Below, piece by piece: positions 47,501-55,997 of a stretch of DNA of 64,000 nt; position 1 is the stretch's first letter; the number at the start of each line of letters is the position of its first letter. The stretch covers positions 22,741,027-22,805,026 of the forward strand of contig OY759221.1 in assembly GCA_963662175.1 (NCBI GenBank), written 5' to 3'. The translations under genes were made by a program, and so were the position numbers. Below the pieces are notes generated by a model that was given only the letters and a program-made list of their open reading frames with translations, was not told the origin of the DNA and did not search any database. This DNA comes from Aradus depressus. Lineage: Eukaryota > Arthropoda > Insecta > Hemiptera > Aradidae.

Positions 47501-48018
47501 TAGTTTATTTTATGTGGGAGGTAAAATAAACTTAAGCACGCCGTCCTTCGGATGGGACGTTAAGCGATGGTCCCGAGCATGTACGATGTCAGAGACTCGT
47601 TAAAGACCCCTGCCCTTAGTTGAATAAAAAATTAGGGTAGGAACAATTTAGGACTCCCACAGTAGAGTCGATCTCATGTCCACCAGAGTGACGTAAGAGC
47701 GCTCTGGTAGTAGGTGATATCACCTCGTTGTTAAAGCCCGGGCATGAGTCATAATAAGTAATAACGTTGGTATAAACGTTTAATGGTTGTGTCTATGAGA
47801 GTGGAAACTTAGTGACTTTTGCTAAAGAAAAATGTTTACCTAGGACGTCCGGCGACCGCATAGTACTGTCCCAGTTGGTCGAGGTAGGTCCTGAGATCAT
47901 CTGGAGATGCGAAGGACTTAGGGCGTGCTGGACGAGACATAGCATCAGCAGGGGCTGGCTCTGCTTGAACTGCCAGCACTGCTAGACAGACACTCCAACA
48001 TACCAACCAGTTCCGCAT
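32569..48018 (-). CDS. NPF: Neuropeptide F precursor
   Basis: Secreted NPY-family neuropeptide precursor, acting through a G-protein-coupled receptor. Coding exons on the minus strand are 48018-47840 and 32701-32569, giving 103 aa. Residues 1-19 form a signal peptide (MRNWLVCWSV...AVQA). The predicted peptide then runs to Phe61, with PKSFASPDDLRTYLDQLGQ, then YYAVAGRPRF, followed by the amidation and cleavage site GKR (62-64) and a C-terminal peptide (65-103) ending LLYQPLAE. The intron of 15,138 bp is phase 2 and splits Arg60 of RPRF, the intron position known in NPY/NPF genes. A second acceptor abuts the ATG (AG at 48020-48019), implying an untranslated first exon upstream. The pattern '-RPx-F-SP-DLR-YL' resembles the insect NPF2-like type as much as NPF1; which one is uncertain. 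The large intron is packed with transposons, yet both exons are undamaged. Confidence 0.9.
32754..32977 (-). mobile_element. SINE-A, copy 4 (5' truncated)
   Basis: Runs from the 3' end 'acatgcccgggctttag' to 'catccgaaggatggcgag'. It begins only about 55 bp from the NPF exon-2 splice acceptor, so little unique intron is left there. Confidence 0.75.
33330..33430 (-). pseudogene. LINE pol C-terminal fragment
   Basis: The minus strand reads NRFNLDINENMIHFLDECPI, the Cys/His-type motif seen at LINE pol ends. It is closely related to the fragment at 60900-61075. Only about 30 codons remain. Confidence 0.55.
33431..34050. other. Unassigned intron sequence of NPF
   Basis: No repeat, exon or RNA gene recognised. 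Confidence 0.35.
34060..34545 (+). pseudogene. Jockey-like LINE pol relic
   Basis: The frame reads VLDTVPYIGLHLDGRLTWRL and KRRFDQLKSVIGR, matching the region after the RT domain in Jockey elements. In shifted frames it continues with YENIHDNLHHNANPVI and TPRRLM, the usual C-terminal stretch. Multiple frameshifts; 3' end only. Confidence 0.75.
34546..35183. other. Unassigned intron sequence of NPF
   Basis: AT-rich with A-runs (35028-35043). Nothing coding. Confidence 0.35.
35184..35440 (-). mobile_element. SINE-A, copy 5
   Basis: 3' end 'ttattatgactcatgcccgg', box B complement 'gggtttcgaacccgcaacc', 5' end 'ataccggcgcac'. Internally shortened. Confidence 0.8.
36296..36891 (-). pseudogene. 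Tc1 transposase catalytic domain (broken)
   Basis: Minus-strand frame with NEELNPKNLKPIVKHGGGS, VMVWGCMASSG and YQDNDPKHT (second catalytic Asp). A frameshift at the G-run near 36515 then moves SPDLNPLEHVWGEL (third catalytic acid region) to another frame, which continues to a stop near 36296. About 200 of the usual 340 residues are present. The N-terminal helix-turn-helix region and first catalytic Asp are missing. Confidence 0.85.
37315..37385 (-). repeat. SINE-A scrap inside Tc1 element
   Basis: 'ctgacatcgtacaggctc' and 'catcccatccgaaggacgg' match the middle of SINE-A, in reverse. Confidence 0.65.
37617..38200. other. Unassigned intron sequence of NPF
   Basis: The minus-strand ORF at 37727-37927 matches nothing recognised. 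No repeat seen. Confidence 0.35.
38205..38530 (-). repeat. Dispersed repeat family R
   Basis: Reverse copy: 'aattcctcaaaacgaattaa', 'cccgcttccctttggccgg', 'tcgatacgttcattacatcgg', 'cagttattgg'. Confidence 0.55.
39005..39215 (-). repeat. Dispersed repeat family R, two abutting ends
   Basis: The first part ends with the 5' hairpin 'acttcccctatactttgt...ctggggaagt' (39108-39140). A second copy's 3' end follows directly (39150-39215: 'caatgtacttccccag', 'aatttatcaatt'). So two reverse copies stand head to tail. Confidence 0.55.
39593..40132. mobile_element. pogo/Tigger-type MITE (540 bp)
   Basis: The ends CAGTAGACTCTCCCTTATCC and GGATAAGGGAGGGTCTACTG are inverted repeats flanked by TA (39591-39592, 40133-40134). 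Subterminal 'ttatccggcg' motifs repeat at both ends. No coding content. Confidence 0.8.
40159..42019 (+). mobile_element. Ty3/gypsy-derived gag-protease LTR element
   Basis: Two identical-looking 90-bp LTRs (40159-40248, 41930-42019) begin TGTAG and end CTACA. A 5-bp target duplication GTTTT lies at 40154-40158 and 42020-42024. A primer-binding-like site TGGTGTCAGGTG follows the 5' LTR, and a purine tract (aaagagaagagagga) precedes the 3' LTR. At 1,861 bp it is far shorter than an autonomous element. It lies in the NPF intron. Confidence 0.9.
40327..41845 (+). CDS. Gag-protease ORF with deleted pol
   Basis: Gag begins at the ATG at 40327 (VTPPELFNFQSPSEWPRWIR). A frameshift between about 40565 and 40580 moves the reading to a second frame (SYEIVKERFEMYLGFKRN). 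Two zinc knuckles follow (CGKCGFSDGHKVTEC and CFKCGLMGHYSRCC), then an aspartic protease with active site DSGAD (near 41250). After it come a piece like the start of the integrase core region (PLLPSSLPDQPWKMVGVD) and then an integrase C-terminal-like tail (PVWIPD, PRSYVV, RRNRRHL). RT, RNase H and the integrase catalytic core are absent, yet the frame runs to 41845. No env. Apart from the one frameshift it is open. Confidence 0.8.
42073..42372 (+). mobile_element. SINE-A, copy 7
   Basis: Near full length: 'gggcgccggtaactaacaat' (decayed box A), 'gtgggttcgaaacccgaccg' (box B), 3' end 'aagcccgggcaagaatcat'. Confidence 0.85.
42410..43880 (+). repeat. Dispersed repeat family R, holding a pogo MITE
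   Basis: Starts 'cttcccccagctatgataag', continues with 'cccgatagaatgaatgtatt', 'cagtcaaatcgaccaaagag'. It resumes after the nested MITE with 'gaagaggggggtcagcgtgg' and 'gtatgaggattcagaagc'. Confidence 0.6.
42952..43603. mobile_element. pogo/Tigger-type MITE (652 bp)
   Basis: Ends CAGTAGAACCTCT..AAGTCGAA and TTCGACTTATAGAGGTTCTACTG, flanked by TA (42950-42951, 43604-43605). Many internal 'ctcgaa' and 'aagtcgaa' subrepeats occur. No coding content. Confidence 0.8.
43915..44082 (+). mobile_element. SINE-A, copy 8 (3' half)
   Basis: 'gtgaataaaaatttaggata', 'acgctctggtagtaggcgat' and 'aaagcccggacttgag' identify the 3' half. Confidence 0.75.
44083..44365. other. Unassigned spacer
   Basis: AT-rich; two loose 'tatttgttcaa-tt-gc' motifs only. 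Confidence 0.3.
44369..46107 (+). mobile_element. DNA transposon, probably Zator-like
   Basis: Inverted ends: CACAGGCCAACGATGAAAAA at the left and TTTTTTCGTTGGCCTGTG at the right. TTA target duplication at 44366-44368 and 46108-46110. A 3-bp duplication with this protein type fits Zator better than other superfamilies known to me, but the assignment is from memory and tentative. Confidence 0.65.
44417..45850 (+). pseudogene. Transposase-like protein, three frame segments
   Basis: Segment 1 (to 44833): LTKEKAELLGSRLKEKHLL, TSIYHYRTRDQQF. Segment 2 (44905-45204): FIDSSKTRLKGVLLHNGN, VAHSVHMKETYENL, CGDLEVVSMLLGQQ, CPCFICEW. Segment 3 (45293-45742): GLMKQFVKALPKDG, KEAWISFKEVVTKFLGN, VHFLHNHLDFFPKNLG, SEEQGERF. 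This protein family occurs as repeated 'uncharacterised' copies in many animal genomes; its catalytic residues are not known to me. Small indels separate the segments, so this copy is dead but recent-looking. The first codons of segment 1 may not be the true N-terminus. Confidence 0.7.
46111..46270. other. GC-rich segment of unknown origin
   Basis: Unusually GC-rich for this window (cccacggcctgaatgggatgg, gcgaggcacacgggcggcc). It does not match the other hAT relic at 57831-58500 and has no ORF of note. Confidence 0.4.
46275..46969 (+). pseudogene. hAT (ZMYM1-like) transposon 3' end relic
   Basis: Frame QPAFVERLTDLSL-SIESN, then LLNSIDTK-VVENFASIKARR, is the C-terminal end of ZMYM1-like hAT transposases. 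Downstream it ends 'ggcggccaatactcgttgca', 'cggccctg', the complement of a CAGGGCCG hAT end. A second, opposite copy lies at 57831-58500. Confidence 0.7.
47020..47245 (-). repeat. Dispersed repeat family R
   Basis: 'gttgaatcatgcaatgtact', 'tccccagcaccaattaatca', 'cacatcggcagttattaggg', 'ccttcccttcggctgattg'. Confidence 0.55.
47424..47762 (+). mobile_element. SINE-A, copy 9 (full length)
   Basis: The best-preserved copy: 'gggcgccggtagctcagtgg', 'gtgggttcgaaacccgatcg', 'ccttcggatgggacgttaag', 'gagtgacgtaagagcgctct', 'aaagcccgggcatgagtcat', tail 'aataagtaataac'. It lies only about 80 bp from the end of NPF exon 1. Confidence 0.9.
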
Positions 48019-48020
48019 CT

Positions 48021-49265
48021 GAAACCATCCACAGCCAACATAGAAATAGATATCCTAATGCAACCATAAAACATTTATCTGTCAAAATTTTAAAATTCGA
48101 ATGTCTAAAATACGCTTCAATTACCGTGAATATATATTGTCGTTTTCGCGTGGTACCCAGACAATCAGATAGGTATACGTCAATATCGAAATTCAATTTT
48201 CAAAGTAGATAAGTAAAGTCAGAAGAGAATTGCATTATATAATCAATTTTAGTTCGTTAGATATCTCAAAGCCTTTCTTGGGTTCATCAAGAAACTGATT
48301 ATATCCGGCCCTCTACAATTTTCACTCTGCTCTCAGTGAGTTTTCTAGTTAACATTGTCCTATTTTAACTTCATTTCTACCTCCCAAATTTGCAAATATT
48401 CAAGAGAGTGACTTTTCGCAAAGTTGTCTGAAGTTTTCAAGTCAACCATAAAAAATAATGATCCTTGATCTCTTTCAACATTATAATTTGACCGTAGTAT
48501 TTACCATCTTTCTTACGCCAGGCTCTATTTACTGGAATCCCAATCAAAAGTTCCCTCAAAGTGTGTAAATTCCACACCTCCTAAATTCCCTTGAATGTAA
48601 TGGGGGAAGCGAACCTCTCTGATGGCGTCCTTATTTAAATCAGTATTTGATACTTTAGACACTTATATACTATAACGAACTAAACCTTTTTATATTTGTC
48701 AGTAGGTCATTATATGTACTCAATATTGATCTAGAATGACCCGGGACAAGTTCTTTTGTAACCTGTAATAATATAAATTTTCGAACATACCATTGTTGAT
48801 CGATTTATCGTTTAGTCACGATCATTCATTTGTATAGATTCAAATAATCTCTTTCGTTATTTTTTTGTTTATGAGTAAGTTTTAAGTTCTATTGATCTTA
48901 TTATAATTATAGAGTGGTGTTTAATATGAAATTATCACTTATAGACGTTGCAGGCAGTTCCAATTTAATTAACAATTAGAATTCATAGAAAATTCTAGAA
49001 CAGTAAAACCTATATACAAGAATTGGGAGTCACTCAGCCGTTTTATGTTATTATACAATGACCAATTAATAAGTTAAGATGTAAATTATTTGTAAATAGT
49101 TGCTTTTGTAGTAGGGTTGTATAAAAAAGAAATTACTGTTTTATTAAATGCACGAATTCCAAGGACTGAAAATACGCTAATTCTATTTAATATTTACCAA
49201 TAATTAATACTCTCTTATAGAGCACTAAATAAGCTTGTTTATAAAGATTCCACTGGCTCAACAAA
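48021..49265. other. Region upstream of NPF coding exon 1
   Basis: Should hold the 5' UTR intron, untranslated exon and promoter of NPF, but none can be placed. No transposon recognised. Confidence 0.35.
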
Positions 49266-49269
49266 GCAT

Positions 49270-50215
49270 TATTTCTGTTGAAAAAGAAATATGACGGTTT
49301 CTTAGGAAATTATTGAAATTTTAAGACATTATTGGAAAAAAAAATTACAGCTGCTGCAGCAGTTAGTGAAATAGTTGAAACTGAGGGGGAAGGCACAGCG
49401 CGTCGTTGGTTTGAAAAATTCAACAATGGAGGTACGTCCTTGGAAAGGAAGAAGGGTTCAGGGCGACCATCAACTGAGGTTCTATAGCAAGCTGTAGAAT
49501 CAAATCCAGCCTCAAGTACTCGCGTATTTGCCACCGTTAGTCGCAATATACACGACATGGGGAAGGTGAAAAGAGCAATAGACTGGTCCCGCATGAACTT
49601 ACGTCTCAGCAATCCGCTAAGAGGGTAGAAACTTGAAAACATCTTTTAAAAAAACATTCTGATATGAAATTTTACCGAAAGATTGTCACGTGTAATAAAA
49701 AGTGGGTTTACTGGCGAAACCCTGATACCCGTGGACAATGGTTAGATCGGGGTCAAACGGCTTTTCCGGTTGCTGTAAGGGGGCAATTTGAAAAAAATCC
49801 ATGCTTTGCGATTTTTGGAACCACGAAGGAGTTCTTCGACACGAGTTTGTTCATGATGGATGTTCTATGAACTCTGAACTCTACTGTGAACAGTTACAAT
49901 GAATGTACGCGAAATAGTCACAGCTTTACCCAGCTTTGGTTAACCGCAAAGGAGTTCTATTCCAGAAAGATAACGCTCGGCCATACACTTCCCGTCGGAC
50001 CAAGGAAAAGTTACAAGAGCTTCATGGCCACCATATAGTCCAGACCTTGCTCCATCAGATTATTACTTGTTTCGATCCATGGTTCATTTTCTTCAAGGGA
50101 AAAAATTTAATAACTTTGCAGGAGTCGAAATTGCGATGAAAGAGTTTTTCGACAGCCATCCCATGGAATTTTTTGTTGAAAAACAGTTACCTATTTGTTT
50201 TTATACACTCCATTA
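49270..50215 (+). pseudogene. mariner transposase relic
   Basis: In changing frames: EGTARRWFEKFNNGGTSLE, KGSGRPS, KIVTCNKKWVYWRNPDTRG, KDNARPYTSRRTKEKLQEL, then SDYYLFRSMVHFLQGKKF and FFDSHPMEFFVEKQL. These match mariner transposases from the N-terminal helix-turn-helix to the C-terminus. At least five stops or frameshifts. No inverted ends located. Confidence 0.8.
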
Positions 50216-50504
50216 GTTGTTTTCACTCTTTTGGTATCAATTGGTATCAAACTACAATTATATGTCAAATTAATAATTCCAGAATGAAAGATGGAAGCGC
50301 TAAGATTTTTAACATATACTTTAACATATGTAATAACATGACTCCGGGTTCAGGTGAAATCCTTAAGCTCCAATATCTTTCATTTGATAACCCTCTCCCG
50401 CCTCCCTGCCATCTAACGGCTTTGCTCCTAAACAACAAGGTAATAACAGTTCTTCACATGAACACTTTGAAGGTTTCCTTGGCATATACCAGAGAGGTGA
50501 AACT

Positions 50505-51095
50505 CAAGCCTAGTTCACACTATGCTAGTAATTTAGTAACTAAACGTGGGTGAACCACGAAAATTAACCGAGTTGTTTAGTAGTGATTTAGTCGAGACAA
50601 TCCATGTCTATATTTTTTCGGGCAAATAGTAGCAATGTTTACTTAAATCATCCTCTAAAAAAGTCCGGGTCATTCTGAACCTCTAGTCGTGCTCATTATT
50701 TATTTTGCAAAATGTCGTTTCGTTGGAGCGAAGAGACAACGTTGAAATTTGTTGCAAGATGAGTGTCTGTGGAACAATTAAAATTTAAAAACAACAGGAT
50801 GTAGAGAACGGCCTGTAACTTTGTTTTTTGCGGGAATTGCACTTCTTAATTGGGGTACCCTTGCCTTAAATTTTTAACTGCATTTTTATTAACAGAAAAT
50901 CAAAACAAATTTCCGTCACTCTCAAAGTTGCGAAGTATTCTTCGGGATCTCCTAATGTAATTTCTCTGAGAAGAGAATTTGTAGCTCCTAGTTCATCTCT
51001 TCTATTAATCCATTTTCTTTTCTTTCAACTCACTAATTTCTTCTTCCACCTCTTCCAAAACAGCCCCTACAATAAGCTTCATTACATTATTTTCT
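50505..51095. pseudogene. Harbinger relic with MADF and transposase pieces
   Basis: Near 50712 on plus: MSFRWSEETTLKFVA, the start of the MADF/Myb-like protein carried by Harbinger elements. On minus, about 51080-50870: VLEEVEEEISELKEKK and then, in a shifted frame, TLGDPEEYFATLRVTE, the N-terminus of the Harbinger transposase. A probable left end 'gcctagttcacactatgcta' is near 50509. The right side is cut off where a SINE-B starts. Confidence 0.6.
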
Positions 51096-51100
51096 TTTTT

Positions 51101-51315
51101 GGGAGCCATGGTGGCCGTGCGGGCTAGAGCGTAGGGGTTTGGTCGCATGGTCTCACCAAGGTTTGCGGGTTCGAATCCCGTCCGGGAGTGAGTTTTATTT
51201 CATAGATAGAACTCCCTCCCGGGGCCATGGATGTCGTAAATAACTAGTAAATTACACAGTGACATGGCTAATATGCACCGTACATAAGGCCAAAAAAAAA
51301 AAAAAAAAAAAAAAA
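51101..51315 (+). mobile_element. SINE-B, copy 2
   Basis: 'gggagccatggtggccgtgc', box B 'gggttcgaatcccgtccggg', 'ccatggatgtcgtaaataac', then a long A-run to 51315. Confidence 0.85.
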
Positions 51316-51978
51316 TTATATTTTACACAGAGCATGCAATAATAACTGATAAATAAAAAAAATAATTTGAGGACTATATTTTATAATGAGAATAATTCAT
51401 TTATTTTTTGAATTTTCCTTTTAATTTGAACGTCTAAAAAATACTATTTTTATTAGGAAAGAAAAAAAGGAATTTATTGGATAATTTAAAGTCCATAAGG
51501 GAAGAAAAAAAAAAGTTTATTTCGAGTTTCAGAAGTAAGTAAAAAAGTTATAAATGATTTTGAGCAGCTGATCGGTTTGACAACTTTATAATTTAATAAA
51601 CCTATTAAAGTCACAAAATTTATTTCATTATTATTAAATGGCTATTGGAAAGTTGGTGTAGAATTTTAATGCACTTTGACATAATCCGAGATTTAATATT
51701 TTATTATTTTTTTTTTTTTTATCAAATGAACTTTTTTCATTCACTAAGAAGAAGCACATGTACAGGAGTTTTAACATTGAAACATTTTATAGCGAACCCA
51801 AAAAAATTGCAAAGAGATTCCGTTACACAAAAATCGTCGCACAACTAGCTGTGATGCCCAAAGTGGCGTTTTGATCGTATGTTACTCGATGGACTGAGAT
51901 TTACACAAAATTTTCCGTAAATATTTATTAGCCCACTGGCAAAACCCTATTTGTTTTGGTCTAGTGTGTGTTTTTGTT
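51316..51978. other. AT-rich stretch with a Helitron-array-like scrap
   Basis: 'ttttacacagagcatgc' follows the SINE, as it does beside SINE-B copies 3 and 4. At 51842-51862 'acaactagctgtgatgccca' resembles the 33-bp unit of the Helitron array at 14080-14940. No coding sequence. Confidence 0.4.
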
Positions 51979-52070
51979 TGAGTCTCATGCCCGGGCTTTC
52001 TTAAATACGAGGTCATATCGCCGGGCAGGGGGCTTTAACGATAGCTGACCGCATAAGCTCGATACAACTA
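51979..52070 (-). mobile_element. SINE-A, copy 10 (fragment)
   Basis: 'gtctcatgcccgggctttct', 'gaggtcatatcgcc', then an internal deletion and 'ctttaacgatagctgac'. Confidence 0.6.
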
Positions 52071-52224
52071 AAAAAAGTCGCTTAAACAAATAATTGAATC
52101 AAATAGTTTTTGTCAATCAGAATTTTTTCCTGAACGAATAAGCAATACATTGTAAAAGTTTCCTAAAGTATCTAGAAACTTACATTTTCCCAATTCCAAT
52201 GTTCTGTAAACACACAATATCGGA

Positions 52225-52565
52225 GGGCGCCGGTAGCTCAGTGGTATGAATGCTTGCCTACTCAGGTTAAGTTCGTGGGTTCGAAACCCGACCGAGGCAC
52301 TTAGTTTATTTTTTCTGGGAGGTAAAATAAGCTTAAGCACGCCGTCCTTCGGATGGGACATTAAGCGATGGTCCCGAGCCAGTACCATGTCAGGTATTCG
52401 TTAAAGACCCCTGCCCTAGGTGAATAAAAATTTAGGGGAAGCAAAATCTAGAACTCCCATCGTAGAATCGGGCTCATGTCGACCAGAGTGACAAAAGAGC
52501 GCTCTGGTAGTAGGCGTTATGACCTCGAAGTTAAAGCCAGGGCATGAGTCATAATAACTAACTAT
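52225..52565 (+). mobile_element. SINE-A, copy 11 (full length)
   Basis: 'gggcgccggtagctcagtgg', 'gtgggttcgaaacccgaccg', 'ccttcggatgggacattaag', 'aaagccagggcatgagtcat', tail 'aataactaactat'. Confidence 0.9.
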
Positions 52566-52569
52566 AAGA

Positions 52570-53210
52570 ATAAATTGTATCTTAAATACGTTCCACCATA
52601 TAGCGTTATCGGTTGCTTTACGGTTTACAGATGATTGCTTAGGATTATCATAAACGTTTATTCTCTGAGAAATTTACGATTTTCTAGGATAAGGAAAGAA
52701 GTGAAGCTGAGTATGAAGCTTTAAGCGCTTAGCTTGATGAGGAGGAGCAATCAGGATCAGGGTCCAGAGTAACAATCTCTTTTTAAGAAGTAAAAGGCAA
52801 AAATAATGGACTTTTCCGATCGCTGGATAAGCATGGACACAATTTAGAAGTTTTTTCCTCTTCTCAAATATTCAAAATGGAGTTAGGTTTGTGCTAATGG
52901 ATAAGGATATAATCTTCAGTGAAATGAGGAAAGTTCTCTTCGTGATAAAATGTTTAATATATTTCTTATACAATTGAATGATTGCCTGGAAAATAGTTAT
53001 CTGGTATTCATAAAACAATAATGTATGAGTCATAGTAACTAGCTTCACATATCGATTTCTTGTGTGATCAAGGTAGGAATATAGTCGATTCCTTAAAAAA
53101 AAAAAAAAAATATCGTTTGGCTTCGTTGTACTACGTACATTTTGTATTTATACATTATGTACTTATATACAATAAGAGAAAATATATACGCTATTGTTTC
53201 ATGTCCGTGT
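52570..53210. other. Unassigned stretch
   Basis: Acidic short frame near 52690-52790, no recognised family. A-run at 53095-53110. Confidence 0.3.
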
Positions 53211-53214
53211 CCTA

Positions 53215-54245
53215 TTATTCATGTGTTTTCAATTTACATATAAACATTTATGTGGATACATTCATTACATGGCTGGTTATTGTGGTTCAAGCCTCTCCCT
53301 AATTCCCCCCTTCCCTCAGACCGATTGGGCTGTAAATCAGTGGGTGACGTCCTAAATGGGTTTTGTGTTGATACATATATAAAATGTTATATCGATAGAT
53401 TTATTAATTAACTAATTATCGTATTTATAGACACATATACCAGACAGAATTTTTTTTTAAGTTTACATAACAGTATAGTTCGGGAAACAGTTCTGGATAC
53501 ACATACTGAATAGTATGTTGATACATAGATTATATCGATATTTATGAGAGTATTTGGGTTAAGCCTCTTCCCTTCAGTCGATTTGACTGAAACTCATATG
53601 TCTAAAATACACAATTTCTTTGTCAAACTTCACTATATATTCTCAAATACTCAACTAGTTTCGCCGTGTTAAGGCATTATCAAGAGTCACTTATAAACTG
53701 ACAGAATTGGTTGACAGGGTAGAAGGTACAGTTATGGAGGGGGGTTTTTTAGGTATACATTTTTTTTTTAATTTGCCTTTAAATTCTATGTATGTTTTAT
53801 TTTTTATTTTTATATTTATTATTATCTTGTAAATATCTGTTTATTAGAATGTACAGAGTAACAAAAACAAGGGATTCCCCGTCACTACCTAAAAACCCCC
53901 CTCCATAACCATTGCCTTAACACGGCGAAACTAGTTGAGTATTTGAGAATATATAGTAGAGTTTGACAAAGAAATTGTGTATTTTAATTATCTATTCCTA
54001 GAATGGAGCTTCACAAAGTAAATCTAGAAACCATAAATTATTTCATAAGATGTCGTCCTTAATGGGTTCTGGATACCCATACAAAATTTCATGTCGATAT
54101 ATTCACTCTATCATGTTTATATCATTAAATTTATCATGTTCACAGTAATTGTTTTATTCATTCTTGAAATTAGGGGGTCGGACAACATGAAATTTCAGTG
54201 AAAACTTAGAATCGAATTTCTGACCGATTACATAACTTTCTTTAT
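53215..54245 (-). repeat. Dispersed repeat family R, split by a foldback element
   Basis: 53215-53600 and 53990-54245 carry reverse family R sequence ('cataaaatgttatatcgata', 'gtcgtccttaatgggttctg', 'accgattacataactttc'). The foldback element interrupts it. Confidence 0.55.
53604..53985. repeat. Foldback element (382 bp)
   Basis: The arm 53604-53757 matches the reverse complement of 53885-53985 plus inner parts: 'aaaatacacaatttctttgt' at the outer end and 'tatggaggggggttttttag' inside. The arms carry the 'gccttaacacggcgaaacta' motif. Non-coding centre. Confidence 0.8.
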
Positions 54246-54269
54246 GCATAAGTAAAATATCTACTGAAT

Positions 54270-54720
54270 AATTAATTAACTGTGCAATGGTCACTGTAAA
54301 TTATTCCTGTAAATTCATTACGTAAGAAAGTTTGCTCAGAAGTCTAATATAAAGAAAAAAAAAGTGCAGACTGAAAACATCTTAGAAGCCAATTTCTTAC
54401 TTAAAAAAATGGGCAAGAACAGTCCGGTTCATTAAAGGCAACTCGGTTTAATTGGCAAGATGAATTTATTTTTGTTAATAATTTTTTAAAAACAATTATA
54501 GTCAAATTGTTACTTGATTCAATTAATATCTTCTCTCCTACCTTCGTTAGTTCTTTATTTTTTAATTAAAAATTTCACTGAACAAAAAATGAAATGTTAA
54601 TCAAATTATAACGAATTTCTATCTAAAGAGAGAAAAAAAAAGTTTAAAGTATGAAAGATTATAGTCCGTTTTTTTTTGTGAGTCCGTTAGGAACGTATAT
54701 TTATTTGATGTGCATTTGAC
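54270..54720. other. Unassigned AT-rich stretch
   Basis: Nothing recognised. Confidence 0.3.
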
Positions 54721-54724
54721 ATAC

Positions 54725-54900
54725 ATTTTTTATGGGTCTGATTCCAAAAAAATCCTGAACGTCTGCTTTATGTGGCTGTGAATACGATAACTCCTGATAG
54801 AGTGAATGTATCGATAGAATGTTTTATATGTGTATCCAGAAGCCCATAAGGACGACACATTGATTTAAGGGGGGGGAGAGGATTAGGGGTGGCTAAACAA
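54725..54900 (+). repeat. Dispersed repeat family R (fragment)
   Basis: 'gataactcctgatagagtga', 'atgttttatatgtgtatcca', 'cataaggacgacacattgat'. Confidence 0.55.
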
Positions 54901-55109
54901 AAAAAAAAATACTCTAGTAATTTTTGACACGAAATGTAATTTGTAAATTCTAAACTCTAGAATATTAATTTGAAAGGTAAAAGGTTGTCGCCAGCGAGTT
55001 ACGCTATAGTCTAATAAATAATACATAAATAGGCTTGTGAGCGACAAGCTTTTACTATTCAAATTAATATTGTTACGTATAAAGATACACAGATTCAACT
55101 TTTTAAGTA

Positions 55110-55318
55110 GGGAGCCATGGTGGCCGTGCGGGCTAGAGCGTAGAGCTTTCGTCGCATGGTCTCACCTTGGTTTGCGGGTTCGAATCCCGTCCGAAGTGAG
55201 TTTTATTTCGTAGATAGAACTCCTTCCCGGGGCCATGGATATCGTAAATGACTAGATAACACAGGAACATGGCTAATAATGCGCATTGTAAATAAGTCCA
55301 AAAGAAGAAAAAAAAAAA
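55110..55318 (+). mobile_element. SINE-B, copy 3
   Basis: 'gggagccatggtggccgtgc', box B 'gggttcgaatcccgtccg', A-rich tail to 55320. Forms an inverted pair with copy 4. Confidence 0.85.
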
Positions 55319-55535
55319 AATTAAATTTTACACAGTCTGTCTTGCCCTGAAATAATAAAAAATAAATAAAATCTCAAAAAAAAAAATAAGTACCTACGTA
55401 GCATATCATATGTAACAAAATTAATTATTTATTCCTTTTTAGTCCATTCAAATATAAGCTTGTTTAAAAAAAAAGTTTTTTAAAATTATTTTCATTGGTT
55501 TTTTATTATTTCAGGAATGCTCTGTGTAAAATTTA

Positions 55536-55739
55536 ACTTTTTTTTTCTTTTGGCTTTATGTACGATGCATATTAGCCATGTCCCTGTGTTATCTAGTTAT
55601 TTACGACATCCATGACCCCGGGAGGGGGGTCTATCTACGAAATAAAACTCACTCCCGGACGGGATTCGAACCCGCAAGCGATGGTGAGACCATGCAACCA
55701 AAGCCCTACGCTCTAGCCCACACGGCTACCGTGGCCCCC
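55536..55739 (-). mobile_element. SINE-B, copy 4
   Basis: Reverse: 'ggctttatgtacgatgcata', 'acgggattcgaacccgcaag', 'cacggctaccgtggccccc'. The ORF here is the antisense of the SINE. Confidence 0.85.
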
Positions 55740-55997
55740 AAATTTCAGTTGAATATCTTTTGAAGTTGCCAAGATACCATTATACACTTTAATGGTCCCG
55801 TTTTGTTTTATTGGATTTATGGAATCTAAGTAATGTTGGTAGCAGATGGTACCCAAATCGGTCCTTTGATAGCCCTATTTGGCAACCCTGATCTCGAGTC
55901 ATTATCGATCTTTGGTAATTCAATCTCTTATCGAAGTATCATTTAAGGAAATTCATCCCGAGAAATAGAATCAATTAAAACAATTGTTATTAATTTT

